A stretch of DNA of 60,285 nt from Alphaproteobacteria bacterium (lineage in GTDB: Bacteria; Pseudomonadota; Alphaproteobacteria; Rickettsiales; SXRF01): positions 1 to 60,285 of the forward strand of contig JAGVLO010000011.1 of NCBI GenBank assembly GCA_020049775.1, given 5' to 3'. The notes below the pieces were generated by a model. It made no database searches, was not told the DNA's origin, and worked only from the letters and a program-made list of their open reading frames with translations. Both the position numbers and the translations under genes were made by a program. Positions 26,390 through 34,841 of the stretch are shown here, piece after piece (position 1 is the first letter of the stretch; each line of letters opens with the position of its first letter).

Positions 26390-26575
26390 ATGAAAAAAGC
26401 TGAAGCCACGCCGCTGTGGAAAAAGAAGCGCAAAAACACCTCAAAGCCCAAACAGAAAATGCCCGGCGCACAAGTGGCTCGCGCCCGCGCACGGGCGGAA
26501 GAGGCGGGCAGGCCATACCCCAACCTTATCGACAATATGGCGATACTCAGGGAGGATAGGAAGTTCCTGCTTTGA
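26390..26575 (+). CDS. Small basic protein of unknown function behind uvrB
   Basis: This 61-residue protein is very basic: KKKRKNTSKPKQK is followed by an Arg/Ala helix (VARARARAEEAGRPYPNLID). It has no signal peptide or membrane span. AGAGG lies just before the ATG, and the gene starts 5 bp after the uvrB stop, so it is probably translated from the same message. Its stop is directly back-to-back with the stop of the minus-strand acidic orphan, with no spare base. The strong basic N-terminus and the GRPYPNL motif suggest a nucleic-acid or ribosome contact, which is only inference. I do not recognise the family. Confidence 0.6.
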   Translation: MKKAEATPLWKKKRKNTSKPKQKMPGAQVARARARAEEAGRPYPNLIDNMAILREDRKFLL

Positions 26576-27757
26576 CTACGCCCGCTTGCGCTCTGGCGGC
26601 AGGCCTTTTTTGATGGCGCTTTCCAGCAATTCCGGACGGCTGGCCATGCTGATAAGTTTCTGCATGGAGGCGGCAGGGCCTTTCTCTTCATCGTCCAGCG
26701 GCTCATAGACCGGATCGAGTTCAAAGACGGACAGTGACGACGCGTCGGCTAGCGCTTCCTTGAAATCTTCGTAGCTGCCTGCCGCTTCATTTTGCCAGTA
26801 TTTCATCGAGGCCAGCGCCTTGTCGTTACGCGTTACGCGCTTGCCTTCGCTCGCTTGTGTGGCGGCGTCCAGCCACAGTTCTTCGGCGGACTGCATGAAG
26901 TTTTTCATCTGGTTGAGGTAGCGGTTGATAATGTCATCAATTTGCGATTCGCGCTCGCGTTCGGGATTAAAGCCGTCATCATTCCAGCTGCCGCCCTTTT
27001 TCCAGCTGTCGGCATCCGTGTGCCATGATTCTTTTTCATCATCATCGTCACCTGCGGTAGCCATGCCGCCGCCGCTGCGGTCAAAATCGGGCGTATCGTC
27101 ATCATCACCGCCGTCCAGGTCAAAATCGCCGCCGCGGTCATCTTCATTGCCGTAGGCTTCGTTTTCCATATTTTCTTCGCGCGTATGCGGCTCGTCGGCA
27201 TCCATGCCATGGACGATGTTGTCGAAGCGCTGTATGGCCTTGGAAACGCCCATATTGAGGTCGATCATGGCCATTTCAAAGTCGTCGAATTCCACTTGTG
27301 AGTCATAGGAACTTTCGCGGATTGACATGTAGCGCTGGCTGAAGGAGAGCAGGGGAATACGCGCATTATCTTCACCCGCGGCAATATCCTGATCCGAGGC
27401 GTATTGGTATAAAAGCCCCTGCGACATGTCTTTGACGGCGTCGGCGGTGATGTCCTTTATGTCATGCTCGTTGCCGCCTGTCTTGATAGCGGCATAGCGC
27501 CGCGCATGTTCGGCCACACGCTTGAATTCTTCGCTCAGTTGTTCCCAGTGTGAATCGAGACTCCTCAAGTGCAGTTTCGGGTCGTCCACGCCTTCGAACT
27601 GCCATTGGCCAGCCGCCAGCAGTTTTTCGCTGTCATGATCCCATATGCCGAATTCCTGCGTGAGTTTTCCGTCCGGTTCAAGGTAAGCCTCGCGGCTGAG
27701 CTGGATATTGTCAACCGACACTACGTTGTCGCGCAGGTATTGAATTTTATCTCCCAT
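26576..27757 (-). CDS. Acidic helical protein of unknown function (paralog B)
   Basis: I do not recognise this 393-residue protein. It has no signal peptide or membrane helix and should be cytosolic. A helical N-terminal region (about 1-190, with SLDSHWEQLSEEFKRVAEHA) is followed by a highly acidic, probably disordered centre (about 205-270, including DLDGGDDDDTPDFD and GDDDDEKESWHTD). A second helical region (about 275-360) ends in MQKLISMASRPELLESAIKK. The same architecture and the same C-terminal motif occur in the gene just upstream at 27780-28943, so the two are tandem paralogs. GGGGGGAAGT precedes its ATG. It is the last gene of an rnd-led operon. Confidence 0.75.
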   Translation of the reverse strand: MGDKIQYLRDNVVSVDNIQLSREAYLEPDGKLTQEFGIWDHDSEKLLAAGQWQFEGVDDPKLHLRSLDSHWEQLSEEFKRVAEHARRYAAIKTGGNEHDIKDITADAVKDMSQGLLYQYASDQDIAAGEDNARIPLLSFSQRYMSIRESSYDSQVEFDDFEMAMIDLNMGVSKAIQRFDNIVHGMDADEPHTREENMENEAYGNEDDRGGDFDLDGGDDDDTPDFDRSGGGMATAGDDDDEKESWHTDADSWKKGGSWNDDGFNPERERESQIDDIINRYLNQMKNFMQSAEELWLDAATQASEGKRVTRNDKALASMKYWQNEAAGSYEDFKEALADASSLSVFELDPVYEPLDDEEKGPAASMQKLISMASRPELLESAIKKGLPPERKRA

Positions 27758-27779
27758 ACTTCCCCCCGCAATTCTCCTG

Positions 27780-28943
27780 TTAGTGTTCCAGCCCTTTTGT
27801 CCGGGCCTTTTTTATTGTTTCTTCCAGCTGTTTCGGGCGTGACGCCATGCTAATGAGTTTCTGCATACGTGGCAGTGTGCCTTGTTTTTCGTCTTCCTGA
27901 TGCTCGAATACGGCCTTAAGCTCATATTGTCCGGCGGCCGTAGCTTCTGCTGCTTCTTTGAAGGCTTCGTAAGCCTTGCGCGTATCGCGCATGATGTCTT
28001 TAAGCCCGTCAATCTGGTTGCTGTTAAAGGTAACACGCTGGCCGTTTTTTATCTGCACCACAGCTTCCATCCATAGATTGTTGGCGGCATGGGTGAAATC
28101 GACCACATAATCGACATAGTCTTCCAGCAGGTCGTCAATTTTGTCGTCGCGCTCATCATCCGGATCATGGTCTTCGTCCTGCCATGGTTCTTTTTCTTCC
28201 TCGCCATCTTCCAGCGATTCCTTCCATGCTTCTACATCATCTACACCGCATTCCTCGCATTCCTGCTCTTCATAGGGCGGCGTATCTTCATCCTCGCCAT
28301 TGCCGCGCCATGATTCTTCGTCGTCATATTCGCTATCAGCGGCGGTGTGCTGCATTTCCCGCTTGTCCTCATCGTCGTCACCCAGCACAATTTTGTCATA
28401 CATGGCCACGGCCTCATAGGCGCGCTTGCTTAAGCCCCTGATGTTGTTTTCAAAGCCATCCAGCGGGATTTTCATTTTCTGCGCGGTGGTGCGCATGGCG
28501 TCCATGCGGTGGCTTATGGTAATTACGGGGTAATGCTCTTCGGAAATTTTCCCCTGCTCAAGCTCTTCATCCGGAATGGTCTGGTTGAGCATGTGGTCTG
28601 AAAGGGTGATTGCGGTTTGCAATACGAACTCGCGGCGCAGCGCGTCGCCCTCTATGGGGCTGTTGGTTTTTGCATGGTGGTAAAAGGCGGCTTCTTCGGC
28701 CAGTGTGTTAAATTCGTTTTTCAGGCGTTTCCAGTGTTTATCGAGTCCGGTGAGCAAGGTGTCGTAGCTGCCTTTAACGCTGAACATCCATTCGCGCGCG
28801 TCCACTGGGATGCTTTTCTCGTTGATGGACAGGTTTTGTTCTAGCAGCCCGTCTTTTTGCGCATAGACCTGCCGCTCGAGGGATACATTTCCCGCGACTT
28901 TCTCATTTTCGCGCAGCACTATGAATTCTTGTTTCTCGTTCAT
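27780..28943 (-). CDS. Acidic helical protein of unknown function (paralog A)
   Basis: This is the tandem paralog of the 26576-27757 product, with 387 residues from the ATG at 28943; an in-frame TTG at 28949 is less likely. Matching blocks include GLDKHWKRLKNEFNTLAEEA, DDKIDDLLEDYVDYVVDF, AANNLWMEAVVQIKNGQRVT and the C-terminal MQKLISMASRPKQLEETIKK. The acidic centre (about 190-270) contains the pair EECG and ECE (QECEECGVDD), a possible metal-binding CxxC that paralog B lacks. It has no export signal. It starts 27 bp after rnd, so it is probably co-transcribed with that ribonuclease. Function is unknown; an RNA- or nucleoprotein-related scaffold would fit the context but is unproven. Confidence 0.75.
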   Translation of the reverse strand: MNEKQEFIVLRENEKVAGNVSLERQVYAQKDGLLEQNLSINEKSIPVDAREWMFSVKGSYDTLLTGLDKHWKRLKNEFNTLAEEAAFYHHAKTNSPIEGDALRREFVLQTAITLSDHMLNQTIPDEELEQGKISEEHYPVITISHRMDAMRTTAQKMKIPLDGFENNIRGLSKRAYEAVAMYDKIVLGDDDEDKREMQHTAADSEYDDEESWRGNGEDEDTPPYEEQECEECGVDDVEAWKESLEDGEEEKEPWQDEDHDPDDERDDKIDDLLEDYVDYVVDFTHAANNLWMEAVVQIKNGQRVTFNSNQIDGLKDIMRDTRKAYEAFKEAAEATAAGQYELKAVFEHQEDEKQGTLPRMQKLISMASRPKQLEETIKKARTKGLEH

Positions 28944-28970
28944 ACGCAATTATCATTTATAAAAAAGGCG

Positions 28971-30122
28971 CTACTCCGCCTGTTCAAACACAACCTGTTT
29001 GTTCTTCGCATTTAGCGACATTTTCAGTTTCCCCTGCATCAGTGCCTGCGCTTTTTGGCCAAACACGTCAAAGCGCCAGCCTTGTAGGGCAGGGGTTTCC
29101 GTCTTGCCTAGCGCGATGCTTTCAATGTCCTCCTTATCGGCAATCAGTGGCGCAGCAATGCTATGCACGTCGGCCTGCACTTTCAGCAGCAGCTGCAGCA
29201 TGGCCACCGCGCTGGTGATATTTTCTGATGGCTTGCGGTGGTTTTTAACCTGGGGGTATTCAGAAGGCAGCAGCGCCATCGCGGTTTGCACGCAGTCCAG
29301 CACTACCTGTATGCGGCTTTTGGAGAGGTGCTTGTCGATGCTGCGGATGCGCACGAGGTCAGCTTCCTTCTTGGGCATGATGGATGCAAGTTCCACCAGT
29401 ACTTCGTCTTTCAGGATACGGCCGCGCGGCACGTCCTGCTTGCGTGCTTCGATCTCGCGCCATTTGGCCAGCTCGCGCAGGCAGGCAAGGTTTTTTGGGC
29501 GCATGTTGCCATATTTAAGGCGTTTCCATGCGTCGATAGGGTCCATCTGGTAAGTGGCGGGGTCGGAGAGGTAGGCATGCTCCTCGGCAATCCATGATTC
29601 GCGCCCCGTCCCTTCTACTTTGGTTTTCAAGTCTTCGTAAATGGCGCGCAGGTGCGTTACGTCAGAAAGAGCATAGGCCAGCTGCTGTTCGGAAAGCGGG
29701 CGCGCCGACCAGTCGGTAAAGCGCGAACTTTTATCAATTTCAGAACCGACGATTTTATTGACCAGCGTTTCATAGCCCACTGATTCGCCGTAACCACACA
29801 CGGCAGCGGCGACCTGCGTATCAAAAATCGGGGTGGGAATTTTGCCAGACAGCAGGTGGAAAATTTCAATATCCTGCCGCGCGGCGTGGAATACCTTGGT
29901 CAGCTTGGTTTTCTGCATCAGCTTGAACACGGGGTCGAGCTTGAGGCCTGCGGCGAGCGGATCAATGACGGCGGCGTGTTCGGGGTTGGCAATCTGCAGC
30001 AGGCATAATTTAGGGAAATAGGTCTTATCGCGGAGAAATTCCGTATCAACCGTTACGTAATGACCGTCTGCCACGCTGGCGCAAAAAGCGACCAGATCGT
30101 CCTGTTGTGTGATGAGGCGCAT
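28971..30122 (-). CDS. rnd: Ribonuclease D
   Basis: RNase D is a 3'-5' exoribonuclease of the DEDD family that trims tRNA and other stable RNA precursors. The 383-residue protein has Exo I as TVDTEFLRDKTYFP (Asp26, Glu28), Exo II in KVFHAARQDIEIF, and Exo III in YALSDVTHLRAIYEDL. An HRDC domain follows at about 205-285, with ELAKWREIEARKQDVPRGRI as a typical start. Length and motifs are complete. It leads a minus-strand operon with the two acidic paralogs. AspS, another gene of tRNA biology, lies 2 kb away, but there is no evident operon link. Confidence 0.95.
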   Translation of the reverse strand: MRLITQQDDLVAFCASVADGHYVTVDTEFLRDKTYFPKLCLLQIANPEHAAVIDPLAAGLKLDPVFKLMQKTKLTKVFHAARQDIEIFHLLSGKIPTPIFDTQVAAAVCGYGESVGYETLVNKIVGSEIDKSSRFTDWSARPLSEQQLAYALSDVTHLRAIYEDLKTKVEGTGRESWIAEEHAYLSDPATYQMDPIDAWKRLKYGNMRPKNLACLRELAKWREIEARKQDVPRGRILKDEVLVELASIMPKKEADLVRIRSIDKHLSKSRIQVVLDCVQTAMALLPSEYPQVKNHRKPSENITSAVAMLQLLLKVQADVHSIAAPLIADKEDIESIALGKTETPALQGWRFDVFGQKAQALMQGKLKMSLNAKNKQVVFEQAE

Positions 30123-30194
30123 AGACCTTATGCAATTCCAAGTTAATTAACGCCTCACCCTAGCGAACGCGAGGCTTGTTTGCAATGCAATAAA

Positions 30195-30230
30195 AAAGGC
30201 AGGGGATAATAAAAATCGCCTGCCTTTTCA
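30195..30230 (-). terminator. Terminator after the 507-residue orphan gene
   Basis: Read on the minus strand, AAAAGGCAGG and CCTGCCTTTT form a 10-bp stem around an AT-rich loop, followed by a T-run. It lies about 20 bp past the stop at 30248 and just before rnd, so rnd has its own promoter in 30123-30195. Confidence 0.75.
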
Positions 30231-30247
30231 TATTATTTATTAGGTGG

Positions 30248-31771
30248 TTAGGCTGCGCCGCGACCTGTGCCGTTCGGGGTTTGTTCCTGACCCTTCTGGT
30301 CCATCTGCGCCTGCCAGCCTTGCGGGTTGCGGGCTTTATGCAATTTTATGATGTCGCGGGCAATGCCCTGATACATCGCATCCGGCCCTTGCGCCTGCTG
30401 CGGCTGCTCTTGCTGAACGGGAGGCTGGTGGATTTTCAGCTCCGGTTTATCAGTTTGCGTTGTCTGTGCTGGCGGGGGTGCCTGTGTGCCGGTGGTTGGT
30501 GCTGCGGTGGCCTGCTGCGTGGTTGCAGCAGGTTGTGCTGCCTGCACGGGTGCGGGAATATCCTTGTTGGTGGCTACCAGCTCAAGTATTTGCGGCAGTT
30601 TGTTGGTCGGCACGCTGACGGTGAATTCCATCTTGCCCTTTTCATACGGCTTGTCGCTGGCGTTCAGCCCGCGCCCGCCATCTTTCACGAACACGATCGG
30701 TTGCTTGAAATCCTGCCGTTCATTGGATGGCGTACCCCAGCGGTCAACTTCCTTGAACACGTCGTCATTAAGGAAATTATCAATGGCCTTGCCAATCTGC
30801 GAAGTGGGATTTTCAGCCATGCGCACAGTCTTCAGCTTCACCAGCGTTTTGATGACGGCGCGGCGCATATCATCTTTGCCGGCAATCATCGGGAAAATGT
30901 CATTCGCCTTGTCGCCAGCAAACAGGAAAGAGCGCGCAAGCGCCTTCTGCAAATGCGGCGGGTTATCTTTGTCGAGTTCCTTTTCGCCGTTTTTGAGCGC
31001 ATTAAGCGGGTTGGTGGCCGCGAGTTCTGCTACCTTGTCAGCGGGAATCTCTTGCGGTTTTCCGTCAGCGCCTTTGGTGGCTTCCAGCTGTGCCTTGGAC
31101 ATGATGGTAATGGTAACGCGCTTGCCGTACGTGTCGCTGCTCGTAATAATTACTTCTAGCGCTTTTACTTGCGCTTTCAGGGCGTTTTTCTTTTCGTCGG
31201 TATCGGCGCTCGGGGTGTATTTAACCACGCGCTCAGCGAGCATGTCGAGGATAGCGCCCTTACGCGCTTCTAAACTGGCGGCAATAACTGCTGGATCCAC
31301 ATCTCTGGATAGCGACGCATCCATGGTGGTAATACCTTTTTCCTTGTGGATATTGAAGGCGTTCTTGCTGGAGAAGTCATTACGCTTGCCGATTTCTTCA
31401 AACCATTTCGGGTAATTATCGGGGATGCTGATAGTGCGCTCGCCGGTGGCTTTGGCGTTCATTTCGCCTTCCAGCGCGATGAACTGGCGAAGTTCATTCG
31501 CCATGCGTTTCATGTGGTCGGTGTCGGATTCAAACTTCACATGCGGCCTGAAAGCATCGGTGTATAGTGCGTTGCGAACCATGTCTTCGAACTGGCCGTG
31601 ATGCACCTCGATATTCGGGTTGCGGGCGGTGAAGATGAGGTCGGTCATGCGCTTGTCGTCTGCCGTGGAGTGGCGCGTATCGGTCCGCACCTCAAGGGCA
31701 ACCCCGCCAAAAGCCGGATTCTTTGACAGGCGGTCCTGAAGCACTTTCGTAGCAGAATCGAGTAAATCCAT
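30248..31771 (-). CDS. Large cytosolic protein of unknown function with Pro/Gln/Thr-rich linker
   Basis: I do not recognise this 507-residue protein. GGAGGA lies 4 bases before the ATG, so the start is well supported. There is no signal peptide or membrane helix. The first 400 residues look globular and mixed alpha/beta (FGGVALEVRTDTRH, DKRMTDLIFTARNPNIEVHH, KRVTITIMSKAQLEA). A Pro/Gln/Thr/Ala-rich linker runs at about 408-470 (AATTQQATAAPTTGTQAPPP). A short basic amphipathic C-terminal stretch follows (YQGIARDIIKLHKARNPQG), then a Gln/Gly tail. The gene stands alone with its own terminator. A role as secreted substrate of the nearby T4SS is conceivable because of the linker and tail, but nothing proves it. 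Confidence 0.75.
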   Translation of the reverse strand: MDLLDSATKVLQDRLSKNPAFGGVALEVRTDTRHSTADDKRMTDLIFTARNPNIEVHHGQFEDMVRNALYTDAFRPHVKFESDTDHMKRMANELRQFIALEGEMNAKATGERTISIPDNYPKWFEEIGKRNDFSSKNAFNIHKEKGITTMDASLSRDVDPAVIAASLEARKGAILDMLAERVVKYTPSADTDEKKNALKAQVKALEVIITSSDTYGKRVTITIMSKAQLEATKGADGKPQEIPADKVAELAATNPLNALKNGEKELDKDNPPHLQKALARSFLFAGDKANDIFPMIAGKDDMRRAVIKTLVKLKTVRMAENPTSQIGKAIDNFLNDDVFKEVDRWGTPSNERQDFKQPIVFVKDGGRGLNASDKPYEKGKMEFTVSVPTNKLPQILELVATNKDIPAPVQAAQPAATTQQATAAPTTGTQAPPPAQTTQTDKPELKIHQPPVQQEQPQQAQGPDAMYQGIARDIIKLHKARNPQGWQAQMDQKGQEQTPNGTGRGAA

Positions 31772-31853
31772 GGGTCCTCCGGAATATATATACTATAGTA
31801 TTTTGATACCCAACGAATGTAGCAAAAGCGCCCGCCCAGACCAAATGACAGTT

Positions 31854-32141
31854 TTATGACATCAGGGCGGCTATGCGGGCAGATAGGCTATCATCAAGTA
31901 TTTTCAGGCGTTTATGGCGCGAGGCCGCGCCGCCTGTAATCTCTAAATCACGCGCCGCGCAGCCCCATGTTTTTGCCAGCAGCGCAAGGACGGCCTTGTT
32001 GGCTTTCCCGTCCTCGGGAACGGCTGTCACCTTGAGTTTCAGGGCTTTTTGGCCATTTGCGTCATCTACCCAGCCCACCACCTCGTTTTTGGAGGCCTTG
32101 GGAATGACATGCAGGGCTATGATAAGGTCTTTATGGCTCAT
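31854..32141 (-). CDS. DUF167 (YggU family) protein
   Basis: YggU/DUF167 proteins are small cytosolic alpha/beta proteins of unknown function that are widely conserved. The 95-residue product carries the family blocks [15 protein letters not shown], then [24 protein letters not shown], with the characteristic PxxGKAN motif, and a C-terminal SRHKRLKIL. Length is normal. It is the first gene on the minus strand left of aspS; the two start close together (about 80 bp), so they share a divergent promoter interval. Confidence 0.92.
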   Translation of the reverse strand: MSHKDLIIALHVIPKASKNEVVGWVDDANGQKALKLKVTAVPEDGKANKAVLALLAKTWGCAARDLEITGGAASRHKRLKILDDSLSARIAALMS

Positions 32142-32230
32142 GTATTTTAGGCGTTAAATTCTTGGCAAATCGTATCAAGTCTTATATACCACCATGTCTT
32201 ACGGTAACAACAGACGAAATGACAAGATTT

Positions 32231-34090
32231 ATGCATGCATACCGCACCCATACCTGCAGCGCCCTCAACAAAAGCCATGTCGGCCAGACCGTGAAACTTT
32301 CCGGCTGGGTACACCGCAGGCGTGACCATGGCGATCTGTTGTTTGTTGACCTGCGCGACCATTACGGCGTAACCCAACTGGTAGCCGCCAAAGGTAACGC
32401 GTATCTCGACGCGCTGTCACATGCCAGTTCGGAAAGCGTGGTGACCATTACCGGCAAGGTAGTGGCGCGCACGCCTGAGACTATCAACAAAGACCTGCCC
32501 ACCGGCGAGATTGAAGTATCGGTAGAAGGCTACCATCTGGAATCAGCCGCCGACCCGCTGCCGTTGCAGGTGAATTCCGACCGCGAGCAGCCCGAGGAAA
32601 CCCGCCTGAAATACCGCTTCCTTGACCTGCGTCGCGACAAGTTGCACGCCAACATTATGCTGCGCAGCAAAGTCATCGCAAGTCTGCGCCGCCGTATGAT
32701 AGAGCAGGGCTTCAACGAATTCCAGACGCCGATCCTCACAGCATCCAGCCCTGAAGGCGCGCGCGACTATCTCGTGCCGTCACGCATCCATCCCGGCAAG
32801 TTCTACGCGCTGCCGCAAGCGCCGCAGCAATTCAAGCAATTGCTGATGGTTTCCGGCTTTGATAAATATTTCCAGATTGCGCCTTGCTTCCGTGACGAAG
32901 ACGGTCGCGCTGACCGCTCACCAGGCGAATTCTACCAGCTCGACATCGAGATGTCGTTCGTGACGCAAGAAGATGTGTTTTCCGCCATTGAACCAGTGCT
33001 GGAAGGTGTGTTCAAGGAATTTGGCACCAAGCAGGTGACGCCTGCGCCGTTCCCGCGCATTACTTATAAAGAGGCGATGCTCAAATACGGTTCCGACAAA
33101 CCGGATACAAGAAATCCAATAGAGTGTTTTGATGCTTCTGACATCTTTGATAAGACGGATTTTGCAGTCTTTAAAGATATTGTGCAGAAACAAGGTAAGA
33201 TTCGAGCAATTCCTGCAAGAGGTGCAGGAAAGATGCCGCGCAGTTGGTTTGATAAATTAGGGGAGTGGGCCAAGAGCGAATTAAATATGCCTGCCCCTCC
33301 AGCATATATATTGCCGAAACAATTTCGAGACGACAAAATGATAATCGCCCTAAAGGGGCCGTTAGCAAAATTTTTGGATGGCAAAATTGATCTCATTAAA
33401 GAGCTTTTCCATCGTACTGGTTTTGGCGACCCCACTTTGGATGATGCTATATTTTTTGTGGCTGGGACAGATGAAATAGCTCTAAACAAGCAAGTTGCTC
33501 CACTACGAAATCGTATTGGCCAAGAACTTGGTTTGTACGAAGAAGGCGTGTTCAAATTCCTGTGGGTGGTTGACTTCCCGTATTTTGAATATGACGAAGA
33601 AGAAAAGAAAATCATCTTTTCGCATAACCCGTTCTCGATGCCGCAGGGGGGCATGGACGCGCTGCTTAGCAAAAACCCGCTCGACATCCTTGCCTACCAG
33701 TATGACATCGTGTGCAACGGCGTAGAATTGTCTTCGGGTGCTATCCGTAACCATAAACCGGAAATCATGTATAAGGCGTTCGAGATCGCCGGATACGGCC
33801 CCGAAGTGGTTGACCGCAAGTTCGGCGGCATGATTTCGGCCTTCAAATTCGGCGCTCCCCCCCACGGCGGGCTGGCCCCGGGGGTGGACCGTATGGTCAT
33901 GCTTCTGGCCGACGAACCCAACATTCGGGAGGTAATTTGTTTCCCCATGAACCAGAAGGCGGAAGACCTGCTGATGCAGGCCCCCAGCCCAGCCGAGGAA
34001 AAGCAGCTGCGGGAACTACACCTGCAATTATCGCCGAAAGCCAAGCAAATCCTAGCTGAAGAGAAGGAAAAGGGTGAGCAGGCGGCGTGA
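32231..34090 (+). CDS. aspS: Aspartyl-tRNA synthetase
   Basis: AspRS charges tRNA-Asp with aspartate. I start at the ATG at 32231 (619 residues, [12 protein letters not shown]), which is the usual alphaproteobacterial N-terminus; an ATG at 32219 adds four residues. The OB-fold anticodon-binding domain ([23 protein letters not shown]) is first. Class II motif 2 is [20 protein letters not shown], then the bacterial GAD insertion domain, and motif 3 is [13 protein letters not shown]. Between about 33105 and 33540, covering the GAD domain, the gene is much richer in A/T than the flanks, while the reading frame and family motifs stay intact. This looks like a gene-conversion tract. Confidence 0.95.
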   Translation: MHAYRTHTCSALNKSHVGQTVKLSGWVHRRRDHGDLLFVDLRDHYGVTQLVAAKGNAYLDALSHASSESVVTITGKVVARTPETINKDLPTGEIEVSVEGYHLESAADPLPLQVNSDREQPEETRLKYRFLDLRRDKLHANIMLRSKVIASLRRRMIEQGFNEFQTPILTASSPEGARDYLVPSRIHPGKFYALPQAPQQFKQLLMVSGFDKYFQIAPCFRDEDGRADRSPGEFYQLDIEMSFVTQEDVFSAIEPVLEGVFKEFGTKQVTPAPFPRITYKEAMLKYGSDKPDTRNPIECFDASDIFDKTDFAVFKDIVQKQGKIRAIPARGAGKMPRSWFDKLGEWAKSELNMPAPPAYILPKQFRDDKMIIALKGPLAKFLDGKIDLIKELFHRTGFGDPTLDDAIFFVAGTDEIALNKQVAPLRNRIGQELGLYEEGVFKFLWVVDFPYFEYDEEEKKIIFSHNPFSMPQGGMDALLSKNPLDILAYQYDIVCNGVELSSGAIRNHKPEIMYKAFEIAGYGPEVVDRKFGGMISAFKFGAPPHGGLAPGVDRMVMLLADEPNIREVICFPMNQKAEDLLMQAPSPAEEKQLRELHLQLSPKAKQILAEEKEKGEQAA

Positions 34091-34128
34091 TGAATTCTTA
34101 ACATAGACGGCCTTTTCTTTAACTTTAA

Positions 34129-34143
34129 TTAAAAATTTGTTAA
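34129..34143. promoter_or_regulatory. CtrA-box-like site (TTAA-N7-TTAA) before the MepK-like gene
   Basis: TTAAAAATTTGTTAA has the exact CtrA spacing, and a near match (TTAA-N7-TAAA) starts at 34119. It lies about 80 bp before the start of the murein endopeptidase gene, in an AT-rich interval. Chance cannot be excluded. Confidence 0.35.
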
Positions 34144-34221
34144 AATTTTCAATATGTTGCAAGACGTTACGACTAGTGGTATCATTATAAGATAACTCAT
34201 AATTATGCTCCCCCATTAACA

Positions 34222-34794
34222 ATGGCCGATAATACAAAATCCACGTTGCTAAAATTATCCCGCCGCGACCTTGTCAAAGGGTTAGCTATTGCTCCATTGT
34301 TTTATATTGCGAAACCGGCGCTTGCCGTTGAATCAAAATCATTGCACTCGGTGCGCTCGCTTTCTTTCCTGCATCTGCACACGGATGAAAAGCTGAAGGT
34401 CACCTATTTCGAAAATGGTAAATACGTTAAAGGTGCGCTGGACGACATTAATTATATCCTGCGCGATTTCCGTAATGACAAAACCGCGCCGATTGATAAG
34501 GCGTTGCTGGACAAGCTGGCGATTCTTCGTGCCAAGCTGCGTTCCAATTCCCCGTTTGAGATTATCTCGGCTTACCGCTCACCGGAAACCAACGCCATGC
34601 TGCACGCCCGCTCCGGCGGCGTTGCCAGCAAGAGCCAGCATCTGCTCGGTAAAGCTATCGATATCCGTCTTGCCGACCGTGAGCTGAGGGAAATTCATCG
34701 TGCGGCCCTTTCGCTGGGTGGCGGCGGTGTGGGCTATTATGCCCGCTCCGGCTTTGTGCATCTGGATACCGGCCCCGAGCGCTCTTGGGGTTGA
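34222..34794 (+). CDS. MepK-like murein endopeptidase (DUF882/M15 family), Tat-exported
   Basis: E. coli MepK (YcbK) is a periplasmic metallo-endopeptidase that cuts 3-3 (mDap-mDap) cross-links made by L,D-transpeptidases. This 190-residue homologue has a twin-arginine signal peptide (LSRRDLVKGLAIAPLFY, cleaved around residue 35, PALA). The M15-type zinc motifs are SAYRSPETNAMLHARSGGVA, then SKSQHLLGKAIDIRL with His-x6-Asp, and a C-terminal FVHLDTG with the third ligand. The gene converges on an L,D-transpeptidase with a shared terminator, which matches the functional pairing. A CtrA-like box lies upstream. The start at 34222 is the one that includes the Tat motif. Confidence 0.9.
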   Translation: MADNTKSTLLKLSRRDLVKGLAIAPLFYIAKPALAVESKSLHSVRSLSFLHLHTDEKLKVTYFENGKYVKGALDDINYILRDFRNDKTAPIDKALLDKLAILRAKLRSNSPFEIISAYRSPETNAMLHARSGGVASKSQHLLGKAIDIRLADRELREIHRAALSLGGGGVGYYARSGFVHLDTGPERSWG

Positions 34795-34815
34795 TTATCC
34801 CTGTATAAGCTAAAC

Positions 34816-34840
34816 AAAGGCGCTGTGAGCGCCTTTTTTA
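34816..34840 (+). terminator. Terminator between the MepK-like and L,D-transpeptidase genes
   Basis: AAAGGCGCT and AGCGCCTTT form a 9-bp stem with a GTG loop, followed by TTTATTT. It ends the plus-strand gene and, on the other strand, lies directly after the L,D-transpeptidase stop, so it may serve both. Confidence 0.85.
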
Positions 34841-34841
34841 T

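Noticed and set aside
30281-31415. Two long plus-strand frames opposite the 507-residue orphan
   Set aside because: The minus-strand gene has a strong ribosome binding site, a terminator and sensible composition; the plus-strand frames are Leu/Arg/Ser-rich shadows without starts that have ribosome binding sites.
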